Source: an uncultured Litoreibacter sp. (GTDB taxonomy: Bacteria > Pseudomonadota > Alphaproteobacteria > Rhodobacterales > Rhodobacteraceae). Taken from it: a stretch of DNA of 64,000 bases. Of the stretch, positions 30,949-40,645 are shown piece by piece. A model generated the notes under the pieces. The model did no database searches and was not told where the DNA came from. It saw only the letters and a program-made list of their open reading frames with translations. Numbering within the stretch: the first letter of the stretch is position 1; every line of letters begins with the position of its first letter. A program made the position numbers and the translations under genes. The DNA lies in assembly GCA_947494435.1 (NCBI GenBank), contig CANLUY010000002.1, forward strand, positions 310,001 to 374,000, given 5' to 3'.

Positions 30949-31821
30949 ATGTCAGACCTAGACCTCACAATTTCGGATCGCATTCAGCATAAGTTGGATG
31001 ACCTCACCCGCGCCGAGCGACAATTGGCGCATTCCATCTTGGAAAATTACCCCGCATCTGGTCTTGGTCCGCTGAGCGCGCTCGCGAAAGGGGCCAATGT
31101 ATCTGTGCCGACAGTGGCACGGATGGTGCAGAAGCTCGGTTTCAAAGGATATCCGGAATTTCAGTCCGAGCTGCGCGAAGAGTTGAAGGCGAAAGTTAAG
31201 AACCCCATTGCGAAACACGACACTTGGGCCGAACGGGCGCCGTCCGAGCATTTGCTAAACAGGTTCACAGATGCGGTCATCGACAACATCCGACACACTT
31301 TGGGACAGATCGAACCAGAGCTCTTCGACAAAGCCTGTGCGATGGCAGCCGATCCGGAGCGTCATCTTTACATCGTCGGCGGACGCATCACGCACACGCT
31401 TGCGGAATATCTATTCCTGCACATGCAAGCCATCCGGCCACAACTGACCCACATACAATCAACCTCCAATGCGTGGCCCCACTATCTGTTGGATGTAAAC
31501 CAAGACGACGTGTTCATCATTTTCGACATGCGTCGATATGAGAATAACACTTTGAAGCTCGCAGAGATTGCACATGAGAAGGGGGCCAAGATCGTTTTGT
31601 TCACAGATCAGTGGCGATCGCCTGTGCATCAGTTGGCCGATATCAGTTTCAGTAGTCGGATCGTGGCCCCGTCCGCTTGGGATTCCGCTGCAACGCCGTT
31701 GTTATTGGTGGAAACAATGATCTCTACAGTTCAAAACCTTACTTGGGGCGATACGAAAGATCGGATGGAAGCGCTGGAAGACATGTTTGATCAGACCAAG
31801 CTATTCCGGAAATTCACCTGA
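30949..31821 (+). CDS. MurR/RpiR-family transcriptional regulator
   Basis: 290 residues. N-terminal HTH_6 domain (about 5-80: TRAERQLAHSILEN, VSVPTVARMVQKLGFKGYPEFQ) and a C-terminal SIS domain (about 125-260: LYIVGGRITHTLAEYLF, DVFIIFDMRRY, AKIVLFTDQ), which normally senses a phosphosugar or related metabolite. It is divergent from the amidohydrolase/TRAP/dehydrogenase operon and is the probable regulator of it. The usual GxGxS of SIS appears as GGRIT, so the effector may be atypical. Its 3' end overlaps the convergent MFS gene by 8 bases. Confidence 0.93.
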   Translation: MSDLDLTISDRIQHKLDDLTRAERQLAHSILENYPASGLGPLSALAKGANVSVPTVARMVQKLGFKGYPEFQSELREELKAKVKNPIAKHDTWAERAPSEHLLNRFTDAVIDNIRHTLGQIEPELFDKACAMAADPERHLYIVGGRITHTLAEYLFLHMQAIRPQLTHIQSTSNAWPHYLLDVNQDDVFIIFDMRRYENNTLKLAEIAHEKGAKIVLFTDQWRSPVHQLADISFSSRIVAPSAWDSAATPLLLVETMISTVQNLTWGDTKDRMEALEDMFDQTKLFRKFT

Positions 31822-32998
31822 CGTTTGGCCGCATATAGCTCAGCATTGCAAAGGCCAGAACTGCCCAAAAAATGGATAGCTGAATAACCAATCCGAAGCT
31901 GAAGAACTGAGCAACGAATCCCATCAGCAAGTTTGCCAACAAACCGCCCAGAAACAGGCTGTTCATATAAAGCGACGTGGCTCGGGCGATGCGTCCCTTC
32001 GAGAAGTCTTGCAGGTAGGTCAGTCCGACCGCGGCGAACAGACCATAATATAGGCCCTCCATCGCAGCTCCTATCCAGAGATGCGCCATTGTGGTGACCT
32101 GAGACAAAACCACAAATGCACCAATTGCCAGCAGCGCCGCTAAACGCAGTGCATTCCGAGCACCAAGATACGACATGATGCGGGGGGCCAAAAGAATGGC
32201 TGCAATCTCTACTGCGGTTTTAATGGAAAACGAAACGCCCGCCGCGTAGGTCGGCAAACCAGCCTCACGGATGTAAAAAAGAGGCAGGGCGCTCATCGTC
32301 ATTGTATGAGCGAGGGCGAACGCAAGACAGATGCCAGCAGCAAACCAGAGCTCGAAGTTTTGAGGCTTTTTACCGCTCACCTCAAGCGGCTCGGAAGACT
32401 CGCCGCTGCCCGCGAACTGTTTTGGCATGGCAATCCACCAAAGCCCGCCCCAAAGGAAGCAAAGGCCAAGAGCAAATCCAAAAACCGCAGGCGCATCAGC
32501 GACGCTGGCGATGTAGAAACTGCCTGCTGGAGCCAACATCCATCCCAGCGACGTCATTGCGCGCAAATAGGAGTTGTAGCGCGGAACATCGAGACCTTCA
32601 CGCTCGGCCAGAAGTCGACCGAAGCTGTACATTGTGCTGACAGAGGCGTTTGAAATTGCAAAGCAAGGCGACGCAAAAAACACCAATAAGGTATAATTCG
32701 GCACAACAAGGATCGACGTGACCGCCAGACCGAATGCCGCGATGGAGCATAAGATCAATGGTGCGATAGCGACACCTGCATCTATCCATTCGCCATATTG
32801 GCGGTTGACCAAAAGTGTCAGGGTCAAGGTTATCCCCACATAGGGGCTGATCATCCAAGGGTCTTTGCCGAGCGTTTCGACGATATAGACCCCCATGTAG
32901 GGGATTACGGATGCGTTGCAGATGACGCCGGTCAGCAGTAAGGCCAAAGCCGCTATGGCTTGACCGTTTATACGTCGGTCAGAACGCATTTTTCTCAT
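31814..32998 (-). CDS. Major facilitator superfamily transporter, sugar-efflux/proton-symport-like
   Basis: 394 residues with 12 predicted helices split by a central loop (about residues 195-215). Contains YNSYLRAMTSLGWMLAPA, resembling the SetA/LacY-like branch (R-x3-S-x-G). Substrate unknown. The start is ATG 32998 or 32989; both lie inside the end of the upstream permease gene, so it is the last gene of the ugp-type operon and translationally coupled. It may take up or expel a product of that pathway. Confidence 0.85.
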   Translation of the reverse strand: MRKMRSDRRINGQAIAALALLLTGVICNASVIPYMGVYIVETLGKDPWMISPYVGITLTLTLLVNRQYGEWIDAGVAIAPLILCSIAAFGLAVTSILVVPNYTLLVFFASPCFAISNASVSTMYSFGRLLAEREGLDVPRYNSYLRAMTSLGWMLAPAGSFYIASVADAPAVFGFALGLCFLWGGLWWIAMPKQFAGSGESSEPLEVSGKKPQNFELWFAAGICLAFALAHTMTMSALPLFYIREAGLPTYAAGVSFSIKTAVEIAAILLAPRIMSYLGARNALRLAALLAIGAFVVLSQVTTMAHLWIGAAMEGLYYGLFAAVGLTYLQDFSKGRIARATSLYMNSLFLGGLLANLLMGFVAQFFSFGLVIQLSIFWAVLAFAMLSYMRPNVR

Positions 32999-33812
32999 CC
33001 GCGAGGGCCTGAAAGAACCACCGTTGAAAGATCATTACCAACACCAAGGGCGGTAGGATTGATAACACAATCAACGCCATGCCGGGCCCACTTTCCTGAC
33101 CGATCAAACGAATGCCGCGGACGAGTGTGTAGCGTGTTTCATCCGTGCTTATCATCAAGGGCCACAGATACTGGTTCCACCCCGTCATGAAGGTCACGAC
33201 GAAGATTGCCCCGCCCCGCTTCCACGAGAGGGGGAGGATGAAGTCGACAAAGAACTTGACGGGACCAGCCCCGTCCAATTTGGCGGCTTCCAAATATTCG
33301 TTTGGAAAGCTCAGGAATAGTTGACGAAAAAACAGTGTGCCCAATGCGACGGCAAGCGCTGGCAAGACCATGCCTAAGTGGGTGTTGATAAGCCCCAAAG
33401 CATCCGTGACCAGAAAAGTCGTGATGAACCGGCTTTCCAGAGGAAGCAATAAGGTAGCTAAGGTCAGCCAAAACAGAAAAGCAGCGGCTTTCATCCGAAA
33501 ATAGACGATTGCGTACGCAGCGCATAAGGAGACTAGTGTTGTCAGGCCCGCGATGCCCAGCGCAATGATGAGGGAATTTTTCATCATATCCAATGCGGTG
33601 ATCTGGTCCGTGAAGCCCGCTTGAAGAGTTAAGACTTGGGTATAGTTCTTCGCTGCTTCGTTACCGGGAAGCAGCTGCAAGCCCTGACTGACCAAAAGCG
33701 ATGTTTGATGCGTTGAAGACGCAACGATTATCAAGATCGGAAGTATCAGAAACGCAACGCCCGCAAGCAGGATCAGATGGTTTCCCACGTCACGCAGCTG
33801 AACTTTTTGCAT
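32979..33812 (-). CDS. Second UgpE/MalG-type ABC permease (orphan paralogue)
   Basis: 277 residues from ATG 33812, with AAGG 8 bases upstream in the end of the preceding gene. Six helices with the EAA loop EYLEAAKLDGAGPVKFFVDFI that contacts the ATPase. It clearly resembles the UgpE at 35675-36520 along its whole length (the shared segment [28 protein letters not shown], and GWNQYLWPL). A half-transporter with no UgpA-type partner of its own, it probably replaces UgpE in an alternative complex or is a duplication in decay; the reading frame and the EAA motif are intact. Confidence 0.88.
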   Translation of the reverse strand: MQKVQLRDVGNHLILLAGVAFLILPILIIVASSTHQTSLLVSQGLQLLPGNEAAKNYTQVLTLQAGFTDQITALDMMKNSLIIALGIAGLTTLVSLCAAYAIVYFRMKAAAFLFWLTLATLLLPLESRFITTFLVTDALGLINTHLGMVLPALAVALGTLFFRQLFLSFPNEYLEAAKLDGAGPVKFFVDFILPLSWKRGGAIFVVTFMTGWNQYLWPLMISTDETRYTLVRGIRLIGQESGPGMALIVLSILPPLVLVMIFQRWFFQALADEKNAF

Positions 33813-33816
33813 AGGG

Positions 33817-34602
33817 TTATGCCTTGAAGGCGGCCTCAGAAATGGCGAGCAATTCATCGTAAATTTCAGGCGAGCCTGCGATTACGCGGCCTCCACGCTC
33901 AAGCATATCTGCCACACTTTGTCGCTCAATAATGCCACCAGCTTCAGCAATTAGCATTTGGCCCGCGAGACAGTCCCAAGCGTTCATATGAGGCTCAGCA
34001 TAGCCAATGAGGCGACCCGCCGCGACGTAGGACAACATCAGACCGCCAGAAGCATTGCGAAAGAAAATCCCACCGCGCGCTGACAGCTCGGCAATTAAGT
34101 CGGCCGCCATATGCGTAGCGGTGCGCCCGTTCATTCCAACGCCTACACTGCCTTCATTGAGGCCACTCGTGCGGGCGACGTTTAGCTTGGTGTCATTCAC
34201 ATATGCGCCTTCGCCCAGCGCTCCCCAGAACATCTCATCCGTTGAGGGTTCGTAAATCGCTCCAAGCTGGGTTTTTTCATCTTTCACGCAGGCCAAGATC
34301 ACGCACCATTGAGGTATCCCGGTCACGAAGTTCGCGGTGCCATCAATCGGATCGATGACCCATGTCCAACCGCTGGAAGAGGGCACGCTTGCATGCTCTT
34401 CACCGATGATCCCATCCTCGGGAAAGGTGTCAGCCAATCGTGCACGGACGAATGTTTCAACTTCCAGATCTGCATTTGACACGACGTCTTGCGCGCCTTT
34501 TGACTTAATATCCAAGGCAGAGATGTCTTTGAAGAAGTCCAAAGCCATCTTTCCGGCATCGCGTGCAATAGCTTTTGCGGCGCTCAGCCGGTCAGAGGTC
34601 AT
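33817..34602 (-). CDS. Inositol-monophosphatase-family phosphatase
   Basis: 261 residues. Contains the metal-binding motifs IIGEEHAS (GEE), [13 protein letters not shown] (DPIDGT) and [18 protein letters not shown] (WD region), all complete, so Mg-dependent phosphomonoesterase activity is expected. Family members hydrolyse inositol-1-phosphate, glycerol phosphates or phosphoadenosine phosphate. Placed in an operon for uptake of glycerol-3-phosphate-type compounds, it may dephosphorylate the imported phosphoester. Overlaps the ugpC stop (ATGA). Confidence 0.9.
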   Translation of the reverse strand: MTSDRLSAAKAIARDAGKMALDFFKDISALDIKSKGAQDVVSNADLEVETFVRARLADTFPEDGIIGEEHASVPSSSGWTWVIDPIDGTANFVTGIPQWCVILACVKDEKTQLGAIYEPSTDEMFWGALGEGAYVNDTKLNVARTSGLNEGSVGVGMNGRTATHMAADLIAELSARGGIFFRNASGGLMLSYVAAGRLIGYAEPHMNAWDCLAGQMLIAEAGGIIERQSVADMLERGGRVIAGSPEIYDELLAISEAAFKA

Positions 34603-35675
34603 ATCAAACGCTCGCCCGTATCCTTGCGGAAGACAAATGCCGTGGCGGGATCAAAGCTGAGTTGCAAACTCTCATCGAGAGAAGGCAGCATTTCCTTGCC
34701 TCCCTTCAGGCAAATTTCCAACTCGTCACCGTCTTCGTTTTTCGCGCCTTTAAGCGCACCGTAAACGAGGTTTTCGCCGCCGTGTTGCTCAACGAGATCG
34801 ACGCGCAGGCCGAATTGACCAGCCGTGTTATGTGTCAGTACATCGGGACGCACGCCCAGCACCAAGTCGGTATTTTCGGGCAAGTTAGTGAAGCCGGCCA
34901 ATTTCAAATCGCCATTGTTGAGCGTTTTGCCGTCATATGTCACCGGGATCAAATTTATCTGTGGCGCGCCAATGAATGAAGCCACGAACAAAGTTTTTGG
35001 ATCGGAATACAGCTCCATCGGAGCCCCCATTTGTTCCACCATTCCTTCGTTGATGACCGCGAGCCGGTCGGCCAGCGTCATCGCCTCGGTCTGATCATGC
35101 GTCACATAAATGGAGGTGACATCCATACGGCGTTGAAGCTTCTTGATTTCAATCCGCATTTGCACCCGTAGCTTGGCGTCTAGATTTGAGAGCGGTTCGT
35201 CAAACAAGAAAACTTGCGGGTTGCGCACGATCGCACGACCCATCGCCACACGTTGGCGTTGACCACCAGACAACTGGTTAGGTTGGCGATCAAGGAAGGC
35301 ATCAATCTTGAGCATCTTTGCGGCGTCATTGACGCGCTTATCGATCTCAGTCTTGTTCATCTTCCGGTTCTTCAAGCCGTAAGACATGTTTCCACGTACC
35401 GACATATGCGGGTAAAGCGCGTAGTTTTGAAAAACCATCGCCACATCGCGTTCGGACGGGGACACATCGTTGATGACCCGCTCGCCAATGCTGATCTCAC
35501 CGCTCGTTATGCTTTCCAACCCTGCAACCATACGCAGCAGCGTTGACTTACCGCAGCCGGAAGGGCCAACGAAAACGATCATCTCCCCGGATTTGATATC
35601 CATATCCACGCCGCGGATAGCTTCGGCCCCGTTTGGGTAGGTTTTACGGACGGATTTTAGAGTAACACCCGACAT
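34599..35675 (-). CDS. ugpC: ABC importer ATP-binding protein, UgpC/MalK type
   Basis: 358 residues. Walker [10 protein letters not shown] (about 37-45), Q-loop [12 protein letters not shown], signature LSGGQRQR, Walker [14 protein letters not shown]-loop VTHDQTEAM, then a C-terminal OB-fold/TOBE regulatory domain (from about 240, [16 protein letters not shown]). Drives import through UgpA/UgpE; the extra permease downstream probably shares it. Start ATG 35675 overlaps the ugpE stop by 1 base. Confidence 0.93.
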   Translation of the reverse strand: MSGVTLKSVRKTYPNGAEAIRGVDMDIKSGEMIVFVGPSGCGKSTLLRMVAGLESITSGEISIGERVINDVSPSERDVAMVFQNYALYPHMSVRGNMSYGLKNRKMNKTEIDKRVNDAAKMLKIDAFLDRQPNQLSGGQRQRVAMGRAIVRNPQVFLFDEPLSNLDAKLRVQMRIEIKKLQRRMDVTSIYVTHDQTEAMTLADRLAVINEGMVEQMGAPMELYSDPKTLFVASFIGAPQINLIPVTYDGKTLNNGDLKLAGFTNLPENTDLVLGVRPDVLTHNTAGQFGLRVDLVEQHGGENLVYGALKGAKNEDGDELEICLKGGKEMLPSLDESLQLSFDPATAFVFRKDTGERLI

Positions 35676-36520
35676 TATTTCTCACTTTCGACAAGGCCCT
35701 TAACGAACCAATTTTGGAAGACAAGGACCACGAGTACCGGCGGCAGGGTTGCCAGAATGGTCAGCGCGAAGGCTTTTTGGAATTGTGGCAACTCCCCGCC
35801 TTCGTTCAGGACTTGGTAGATTTGTTTGATGCCGATCACCAAAGTGTAGTTCTCTTCTTTGGTGGTCATGATCAACGGCCAGAGATACTGGTTCCAGCCA
35901 ACAACGAACATGATGATCAGGATGGCGGCGATCATGGTTTTTGACAGCGGAACGAGGATGTCGATGAAGAACCCCCATGACGTCGCCCCATCCAACCGCG
36001 CGGCTTCCAGTAACTCATCCGGCACAGATCGGAAAAACTGACGGAAGAAGAACGTCCCCGTGGCCGATGCAATCAGCGGAACGATCAGTCCGGTGTAGGT
36101 ATCCAAAAGCCCCATATTGGCCACGACTTCGTAGGAGGGAATGATACGGACTTCCAAAGGCAGCAGCAGTGTCATGAAAATGATCCAGAACAACGGCACC
36201 GCAAGGCGGAAGCGGAAATAGACAATGGCATAGGCGGCCAGCATCGAGATGACGACTTTACCGACTGCGAAGCCAACGCCGAGGATCAAGCTGTTTTTCA
36301 GCATCTGCGTGGCGGTGACTTTTTTCATCACCCCACCTTCAACAAAGAGCACTTCATTATAGGTCTCGAAGAAATGCCCGCCCGGCAAAATCTGTAATCC
36401 TTCACGCAGGATCGTTTCTGGTGCATGGGTCGATGTGGCGAAGGCAACCCAGACCGGCAGCGTCATAAACAGCGCGCCGCAAATCAGGATCAGATGCGTG
36501 GTGATGGAGGAGCGGTTCAT
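35675..36520 (-). CDS. ugpE: ABC importer permease UgpE
   Basis: 281 residues, six helices, EAA loop [23 protein letters not shown] near residue 195. The long periplasmic loop after helix 1 ([19 protein letters not shown]) is characteristic of UgpE. With UgpA forms the membrane channel for glycerol-3-phosphate or related glycerophosphodiesters. 1-base overlap with ugpA (TAATG). Confidence 0.92.
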   Translation of the reverse strand: MNRSSITTHLILICGALFMTLPVWVAFATSTHAPETILREGLQILPGGHFFETYNEVLFVEGGVMKKVTATQMLKNSLILGVGFAVGKVVISMLAAYAIVYFRFRLAVPLFWIIFMTLLLPLEVRIIPSYEVVANMGLLDTYTGLIVPLIASATGTFFFRQFFRSVPDELLEAARLDGATSWGFFIDILVPLSKTMIAAILIIMFVVGWNQYLWPLIMTTKEENYTLVIGIKQIYQVLNEGGELPQFQKAFALTILATLPPVLVVLVFQNWFVKGLVESEK

Positions 36521-37398
36521 TAGTAATGCACCTTCTTCTCAATGAATCGGAATTGGATGACAGTCAGTGCGAGAACCATCACCATCAACACCACCGATTG
36601 CGCCGAAGACCCGCCGATATCTGCGCCACGGAAACCATCCTGAAACACCTTGAAGACGAGTGTTGTCGTGGCCCCACCGGGTGCACCTTGGGTCGTCGTG
36701 TCAATGATCCCGAAGGTTTCAAAGAACGCATAGGTGATATTGATCACCATTAAAAAGAAGGTCGTTGGTGCAAGTAACGGGAAGGTGATCGTCCAGAACC
36801 TGCGGGTGGAGCTGTTGCAGTCCATCATAGCAGCCTCATTGACCGATTTGGGGATGCCTTGCAGTCCCGACAGGAAAAAGATGAAGTTCACGCTGACCTG
36901 TTTCCAGACAGAAATCAGGATCACAACGAAACTTGCGTCCACCGGGTCAAGCTTGTGATCAAAATCAAACCCAACTGCGTTCATGAAGCCGTACAGGTCG
37001 CCGATCAGCGGGTTAAACATCAAATTCCCCATGAGGCCTGCGACGGGCGGGGCGATAGCATAGGCCCACATAAGAAGCGTTTTATAGGTGCTCGCGCCTT
37101 GGATAACCTCGTTGGCTTTCACAGCCAAAAGCAGCGCCAGCCCCAGCGACAGAAACGTCACCAGCGTCGAGAAGATGATTGTAAAGCCCGCGGCTTGTAG
37201 CCAAGCACCGGAAAAGATCGTGTCTGAATAGTTGCGGAACCAAACGAATTGCGAAGACAGGCCAAAGGCGTCTTCAAGCAGGAATGATTGGTAAATTGCT
37301 TGCGCGGCGGGCCACAAAAAGAAGATCACAATAATGATGATCTGCGGTGCCACAAACAGATAGGGGATCGGGCTGTGCTCGTATTGAACGCGCTTCAT
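36520..37398 (-). CDS. ugpA: ABC importer permease UgpA
   Basis: 292 residues, six helices starting YLFVAPQIIIIVIFFLWPA; contains the UgpA-typical QSFLLEDAFGLSSQFVWFRNY and the EAA-like loop SVNEAAMMDCNSSTRRFWTITFP. Partner of UgpE. It follows ugpB by 67 bases, with a strong hairpin between. Confidence 0.92.
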   Translation of the reverse strand: MKRVQYEHSPIPYLFVAPQIIIIVIFFLWPAAQAIYQSFLLEDAFGLSSQFVWFRNYSDTIFSGAWLQAAGFTIIFSTLVTFLSLGLALLLAVKANEVIQGASTYKTLLMWAYAIAPPVAGLMGNLMFNPLIGDLYGFMNAVGFDFDHKLDPVDASFVVILISVWKQVSVNFIFFLSGLQGIPKSVNEAAMMDCNSSTRRFWTITFPLLAPTTFFLMVINITYAFFETFGIIDTTTQGAPGGATTTLVFKVFQDGFRGADIGGSSAQSVVLMVMVLALTVIQFRFIEKKVHY

Positions 37399-37429
37399 AT
37401 CTAAGAACTTTCAGGGGGGTCTTTGGGAT

Positions 37430-37458
37430 GTGGCCAGCGAGATGACCCCGCTGGCCAC
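37430..37458 (-). other. Stem-loop between ugpB and ugpA
   Basis: GTGGCCAGCG (37430-37439) pairs perfectly with CGCTGGCCAC (37449-37458), 7 bases past the ugpB stop, without a T-run. This is the usual 3'-protecting hairpin behind a binding-protein gene, allowing more UgpB than permease. Confidence 0.65.
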
Positions 37459-37465
37459 GAAGTGT

Positions 37466-38749
37466 TTAGTTCATGCTTGCGTTGAAGCGATCGAGCAGCG
37501 CGTTGCTCTCTTCTTCCATCGCAACAAACGCATCTTCGACGGAAGATGCGCCGGAGAAGATGTTGTCATATTGCTTGTACATCGCTTCGCGGATTTGCAC
37601 GTAGAAGCCAAGGCGGTAGCCTTTGGTCCACTCCCCGGCGCGTTGTGTAAGCTGTGTGATGCCAACTTCGGCGTCCGGTGTGCTTTCATAGTAGCCATCC
37701 GATTTTGCCAGCTCGTAAGCCGCATTGGTGATCGGAACGTATCCGGTTTCTTTGTGCCAGAAGTACTGCATTTCAGGGCTGGTCAAGAAGGCCATGAAGT
37801 CCGCAACGCCTGCGTTTTCTTCATCCGGTTTTCCGGCCATTGCAAACAAAGCCGCACCACCGATGAATGTGCCGTAGGGCTCATCCGTGATGGATTTCCA
37901 ATAAGGCAGTTCAGCGGCTCCAAATTCGAACTCAGCCGATTTCGCCAGACCACCGAAAGAGCCGGAAGAACCCAGCCACATAGCAGTTTTCTGTTGGACA
38001 AAGGCGTCCTGGTTGTCACCCCAGCCACGACCGTAGAAACCGTAATAACCTGCGTCCAGCCATTCCTTGACCTTACCCCAGTGCATTTTCATGTGGTCGT
38101 TGTTGTAGAGGATTTCTACATCCGTGCTGTCATATCCGTTATTGCCGGTCGCCAGTTGCAGGTTGTGGCGAGAGTGGAAGTTCTCAGAAAAAATCCAAGG
38201 GCTGTGGCTTTGCGCAAGCGCCTGATAGCCGGCCTCTTTGATTTTTGGTGCCATCGCTTCGAACTCTTCCCAAGTTGCAGGAGGTGTGTCGATGCCAGCT
38301 TTGGCGAGGATGTCTTTATTGTAGTACAACAATGGTGTGGAAGAGTTGAACGGCATGCCGATCATGTTGCCATCGCTATCGGCATAGAAATTCCGAACGC
38401 CCTCAATGTAGTCTTCGGCATTGAAATCGGACATCAGCTCGGCCACAGGGATCGTCGCGCCCTTCGCGTTGATGATAGTTGCAGCGCCTGCATCAAAAAT
38501 CTGAATAATATTGGGTTGCTGCTTCGCGCGGAAGGCCGCAATGCCCGCTGTCATCGTGTCCTCATAGCCGCCTTTGTAGGTTGGTACGAGGTTATACGTG
38601 TCTTGGCTTTCGTTGTATTTTGTCGCGATCTCTTCGACCACTTCGCCAAGGCGACCGCCCATAGCGTGCCAAAATTGAATGTCAGTCGCGGAGATGGCAG
38701 GCCCCGCAGCCGTCAAAAGCCCTGCGGTCAGCAGTGGTAAAAGTCTCAT
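37466..38749 (-). CDS. ugpB: Periplasmic binding protein UgpB (glycerol-3-phosphate type)
   Basis: 427 residues from ATG 38749 (AAAGGGG 8 bases upstream); an in-frame ATG at 38776 would spoil the signal peptide. Signal peptide MRLLPLLTAGLLTAAGPAISA. Mature start TDIQFWHAMGGRLGEVVEEIATKYN is diagnostic for UgpB. Later KEAGYQALAQSHSPWIFSENFHSRHN and SSGSFGGLA match the ligand-binding region. Captures glycerol-3-phosphate or glycerophosphodiesters in the periplasm. First gene of the operon, behind a Pho-box-like site, so phosphate starvation is the likely inducer. Confidence 0.93.
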   Translation of the reverse strand: MRLLPLLTAGLLTAAGPAISATDIQFWHAMGGRLGEVVEEIATKYNESQDTYNLVPTYKGGYEDTMTAGIAAFRAKQQPNIIQIFDAGAATIINAKGATIPVAELMSDFNAEDYIEGVRNFYADSDGNMIGMPFNSSTPLLYYNKDILAKAGIDTPPATWEEFEAMAPKIKEAGYQALAQSHSPWIFSENFHSRHNLQLATGNNGYDSTDVEILYNNDHMKMHWGKVKEWLDAGYYGFYGRGWGDNQDAFVQQKTAMWLGSSGSFGGLAKSAEFEFGAAELPYWKSITDEPYGTFIGGAALFAMAGKPDEENAGVADFMAFLTSPEMQYFWHKETGYVPITNAAYELAKSDGYYESTPDAEVGITQLTQRAGEWTKGYRLGFYVQIREAMYKQYDNIFSGASSVEDAFVAMEEESNALLDRFNASMN

Positions 38750-38808
38750 CGTAGTGCCCCTTTCTAGGATCGTCATGTATTCACAACTCGGTCAGGTAAG
38801 GGGGCAAA

Positions 38809-38826
38809 GTAACTGCTTCATGACAG
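38809..38826 (-). promoter_or_regulatory. Pho-box-like site upstream of ugpB
   Basis: On the minus strand: CTGTCATGAAGCAGTTAC. This matches the two 7-bp half-sites of the PhoB consensus (CTGTCAT, 4 bases, CTGTCAC) in exact spacing, with 7/7 in the first and 5/7 in the second half-site. It lies 60 bases upstream of the ugpB start, where a PhoB-dependent promoter would be expected. Regulation by PhoB is the established mode for ugp in enterics. Confidence 0.5.
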
Positions 38827-38917
38827 TCTACCGGAATCCCGATCCCCCTTCGGAATTCAATGAGCATTGGCCGTGAAATGCGCCCTGTCAACCTTCACGG
38901 ACAGAAATTCGGTTGCG

Positions 38918-39463
38918 CTAACGTGAGTTATTGAGACTGATTCCGGCCAATGGTAACCAGTCACTGATTGGAATGCATTTGGCTGAACGTACAATCGAAA
39001 CTCTATCAAAAACAAAGCGTTGCCCGACCAATAGATCAATAAAATAATGCGTGTCAGTGTCGAATTCGACGCTGAGTGGTAGGCCATATGCAAGGCTCAC
39101 ATGTGGCCGGAATGGGGGTTCATCCTCGCTCAAGAGAGTCTCAAAAATTGAACTGCGTCGAGCCGCCAAATCAGGGGATAGCTGCACATCCAAGAACACT
39201 GACATGAAGTGGTTCTCTGTCCGCGACAAATGAGTTGCAGCCGCTTCAACCGGACCGACGGAGGCGAATGCCGTTCGGCAAACCGACAACGTTTCTAAGG
39301 GGGTAAATGGCAGATCACCTAGAAGTGTGACATGCGCCGCGAACTTGGGTGTTTTGAAGCGACCAGACAGATGACAAATGGCCTCGTCTAGCAGCTCTGC
39401 ACTTTCGGCATTGGGAACCAGCCAAATTGAATGAAGCTCGGCTTCACCCAAGCTGCGGCTCAT
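38918..39463 (-). CDS. 2H phosphoesterase-family protein (cyclic phosphodiesterase/2'-5' ligase-like)
   Basis: 181 residues with the two His-x-Thr/Ser motifs that define the family: AAHVTLLGD (about residue 43) and FRPHVSLAYG (about residue 118). These enzymes act on 2',3'-cyclic phosphates or 2'-5' RNA links. No signal peptide. Its start overlaps the preceding gene's stop (ATGA), so it is cotranscribed with the DUF6505 gene and the ligase-like gene. A physiological substrate cannot be assigned. Confidence 0.8.
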   Translation of the reverse strand: MSRSLGEAELHSIWLVPNAESAELLDEAICHLSGRFKTPKFAAHVTLLGDLPFTPLETLSVCRTAFASVGPVEAAATHLSRTENHFMSVFLDVQLSPDLAARRSSIFETLLSEDEPPFRPHVSLAYGLPLSVEFDTDTHYFIDLLVGQRFVFDRVSIVRSAKCIPISDWLPLAGISLNNSR

Positions 39464-39939
39464 TCATCCAAGGAGCCATGAATCGCGAACTGGTCCAGAC
39501 CGGCCTCTCGTTGTTCGATGATACGGTAGCTTTCTTTGACACCCGCTTCGGTCAACTCTCGTGTGACGGTCAGCACTGTGTTTGGATCTTGCTCATCACA
39601 TAGCTCAGCCATTTGCCGAAGTTCTTCTTTGGCAGCAGGTCGTGCAGCCTCAAGTGAGGGGGCCCCGTAGATTTCGACAAAATGCGAGGCCAAAGCCACG
39701 ATCAACGCGTCCATCTCATGCGGCTCTATCTGTGTCACCGCAACAAAGGTGACCCTGCCGAATGTTTCTGCGCCTAGCCACCCGTTCGTGAACGCTTGGC
39801 GCGCCTTTCCGCGCAGGTCTGCGTTCGACCAGTTGGAGAATTCGAAACCACCCGATATACACCATTCCCCTGTACGAGCGGGGGAATGAAAGACGTTCAT
39901 ATCACTTTCGTCAAAATGGATCGCACGCGCCAGTTTCAT
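39460..39939 (-). CDS. DUF6505-like hypothetical protein
   Basis: 159 residues from ATG 39939 with GGAGG 9 bases upstream; GTG 39948 is less likely. Starts MKLARAIHFDESDMNVFHSPA. A small soluble alpha/beta protein found, from memory, next to the biotin/lipoate-ligase-like and Mrp genes in Rhodobacterales. No catalytic motif visible. Function unknown. Confidence 0.75.
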   Translation of the reverse strand: MKLARAIHFDESDMNVFHSPARTGEWCISGGFEFSNWSNADLRGKARQAFTNGWLGAETFGRVTFVAVTQIEPHEMDALIVALASHFVEIYGAPSLEAARPAAKEELRQMAELCDEQDPNTVLTVTRELTEAGVKESYRIIEQREAGLDQFAIHGSLDE

Positions 39940-39940
39940 A

Positions 39941-40645
39941 TCAATCACCCTCCAACAGATGGGTCAGCGGGACCAAGTGTGTTGTCTCGTCATCGCGGAT
40001 CAAAATACCAAACCGTTCGTCCACACCCAAATAGGTGCCGGTATATCCAGCGACCGAGATGTCTTCTCCGATGCCGTGTGCGAGGCCTCGCCAGTCTTTG
40101 TGAAGGACTGCGACACCGTCATCCGTCCAGGTATTAATCCCAACCAGAGAGTGTTTGACCCATGCTTCCAGCAGCGCCACTGCATTCACGTCGGCGCAGC
40201 CTTCTGCGTAGAGTGCCGTTTGATCTGGTGTCTCGCCGGGATTATCGCTTTCCGGCCAAAGCGGGACTTCGAGACCGATGATCAGCCAGTCCGGTTCGTG
40301 TTCCGGTTTGTCGTCGGACGCCGCTATACGCAGTCGGCCACAATTTGCCCCATTGACCCGAATGCCACCTGCCCAGTCGAGATGTACCGCCACTTCCGGT
40401 GGCGCAAGTGCGCCAAGCGCATTCTGAAACCCAACACCACAAAGCGGCATCATCGCCGCGGCATCGCGAAGGGCGACGTCCGGAGTAAAGACCATCGCGC
40501 CCCGCAGCGTGTTTGCACTTACATTATGGACGACCAACCCCGCATCACAGCCTTTGACGGCTTCAGCGCGCGCTTTGTCAAAGGGGTCGATCTGACCTTC
40601 CACAGCTAAGCCGCTAAATAAGGGCGGGAAGCTGGGGATGGTCAT
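39941..40645 (-). CDS. Biotin/lipoate A/B protein ligase family protein
   Basis: 234 residues. Contains LDWAGGIRVNGANCGRLRIA (the strand with the substrate-binding GG-x-VN motif) and a C-terminal barrel-like domain (GEDISVAGYTGTYLGVDERFGILIRD). The N-terminal half resembles the LplA/BirA catalytic fold, but the usual RRxSGGG signature is not obvious, so ligase activity is not assured. Overlaps the Mrp ATPase gene by 4 bases. Possibly linked to lipoate or Fe-S cofactor work, given its neighbour. Confidence 0.8.
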   Translation of the reverse strand: MTIPSFPPLFSGLAVEGQIDPFDKARAEAVKGCDAGLVVHNVSANTLRGAMVFTPDVALRDAAAMMPLCGVGFQNALGALAPPEVAVHLDWAGGIRVNGANCGRLRIAASDDKPEHEPDWLIIGLEVPLWPESDNPGETPDQTALYAEGCADVNAVALLEAWVKHSLVGINTWTDDGVAVLHKDWRGLAHGIGEDISVAGYTGTYLGVDERFGILIRDDETTHLVPLTHLLEGD

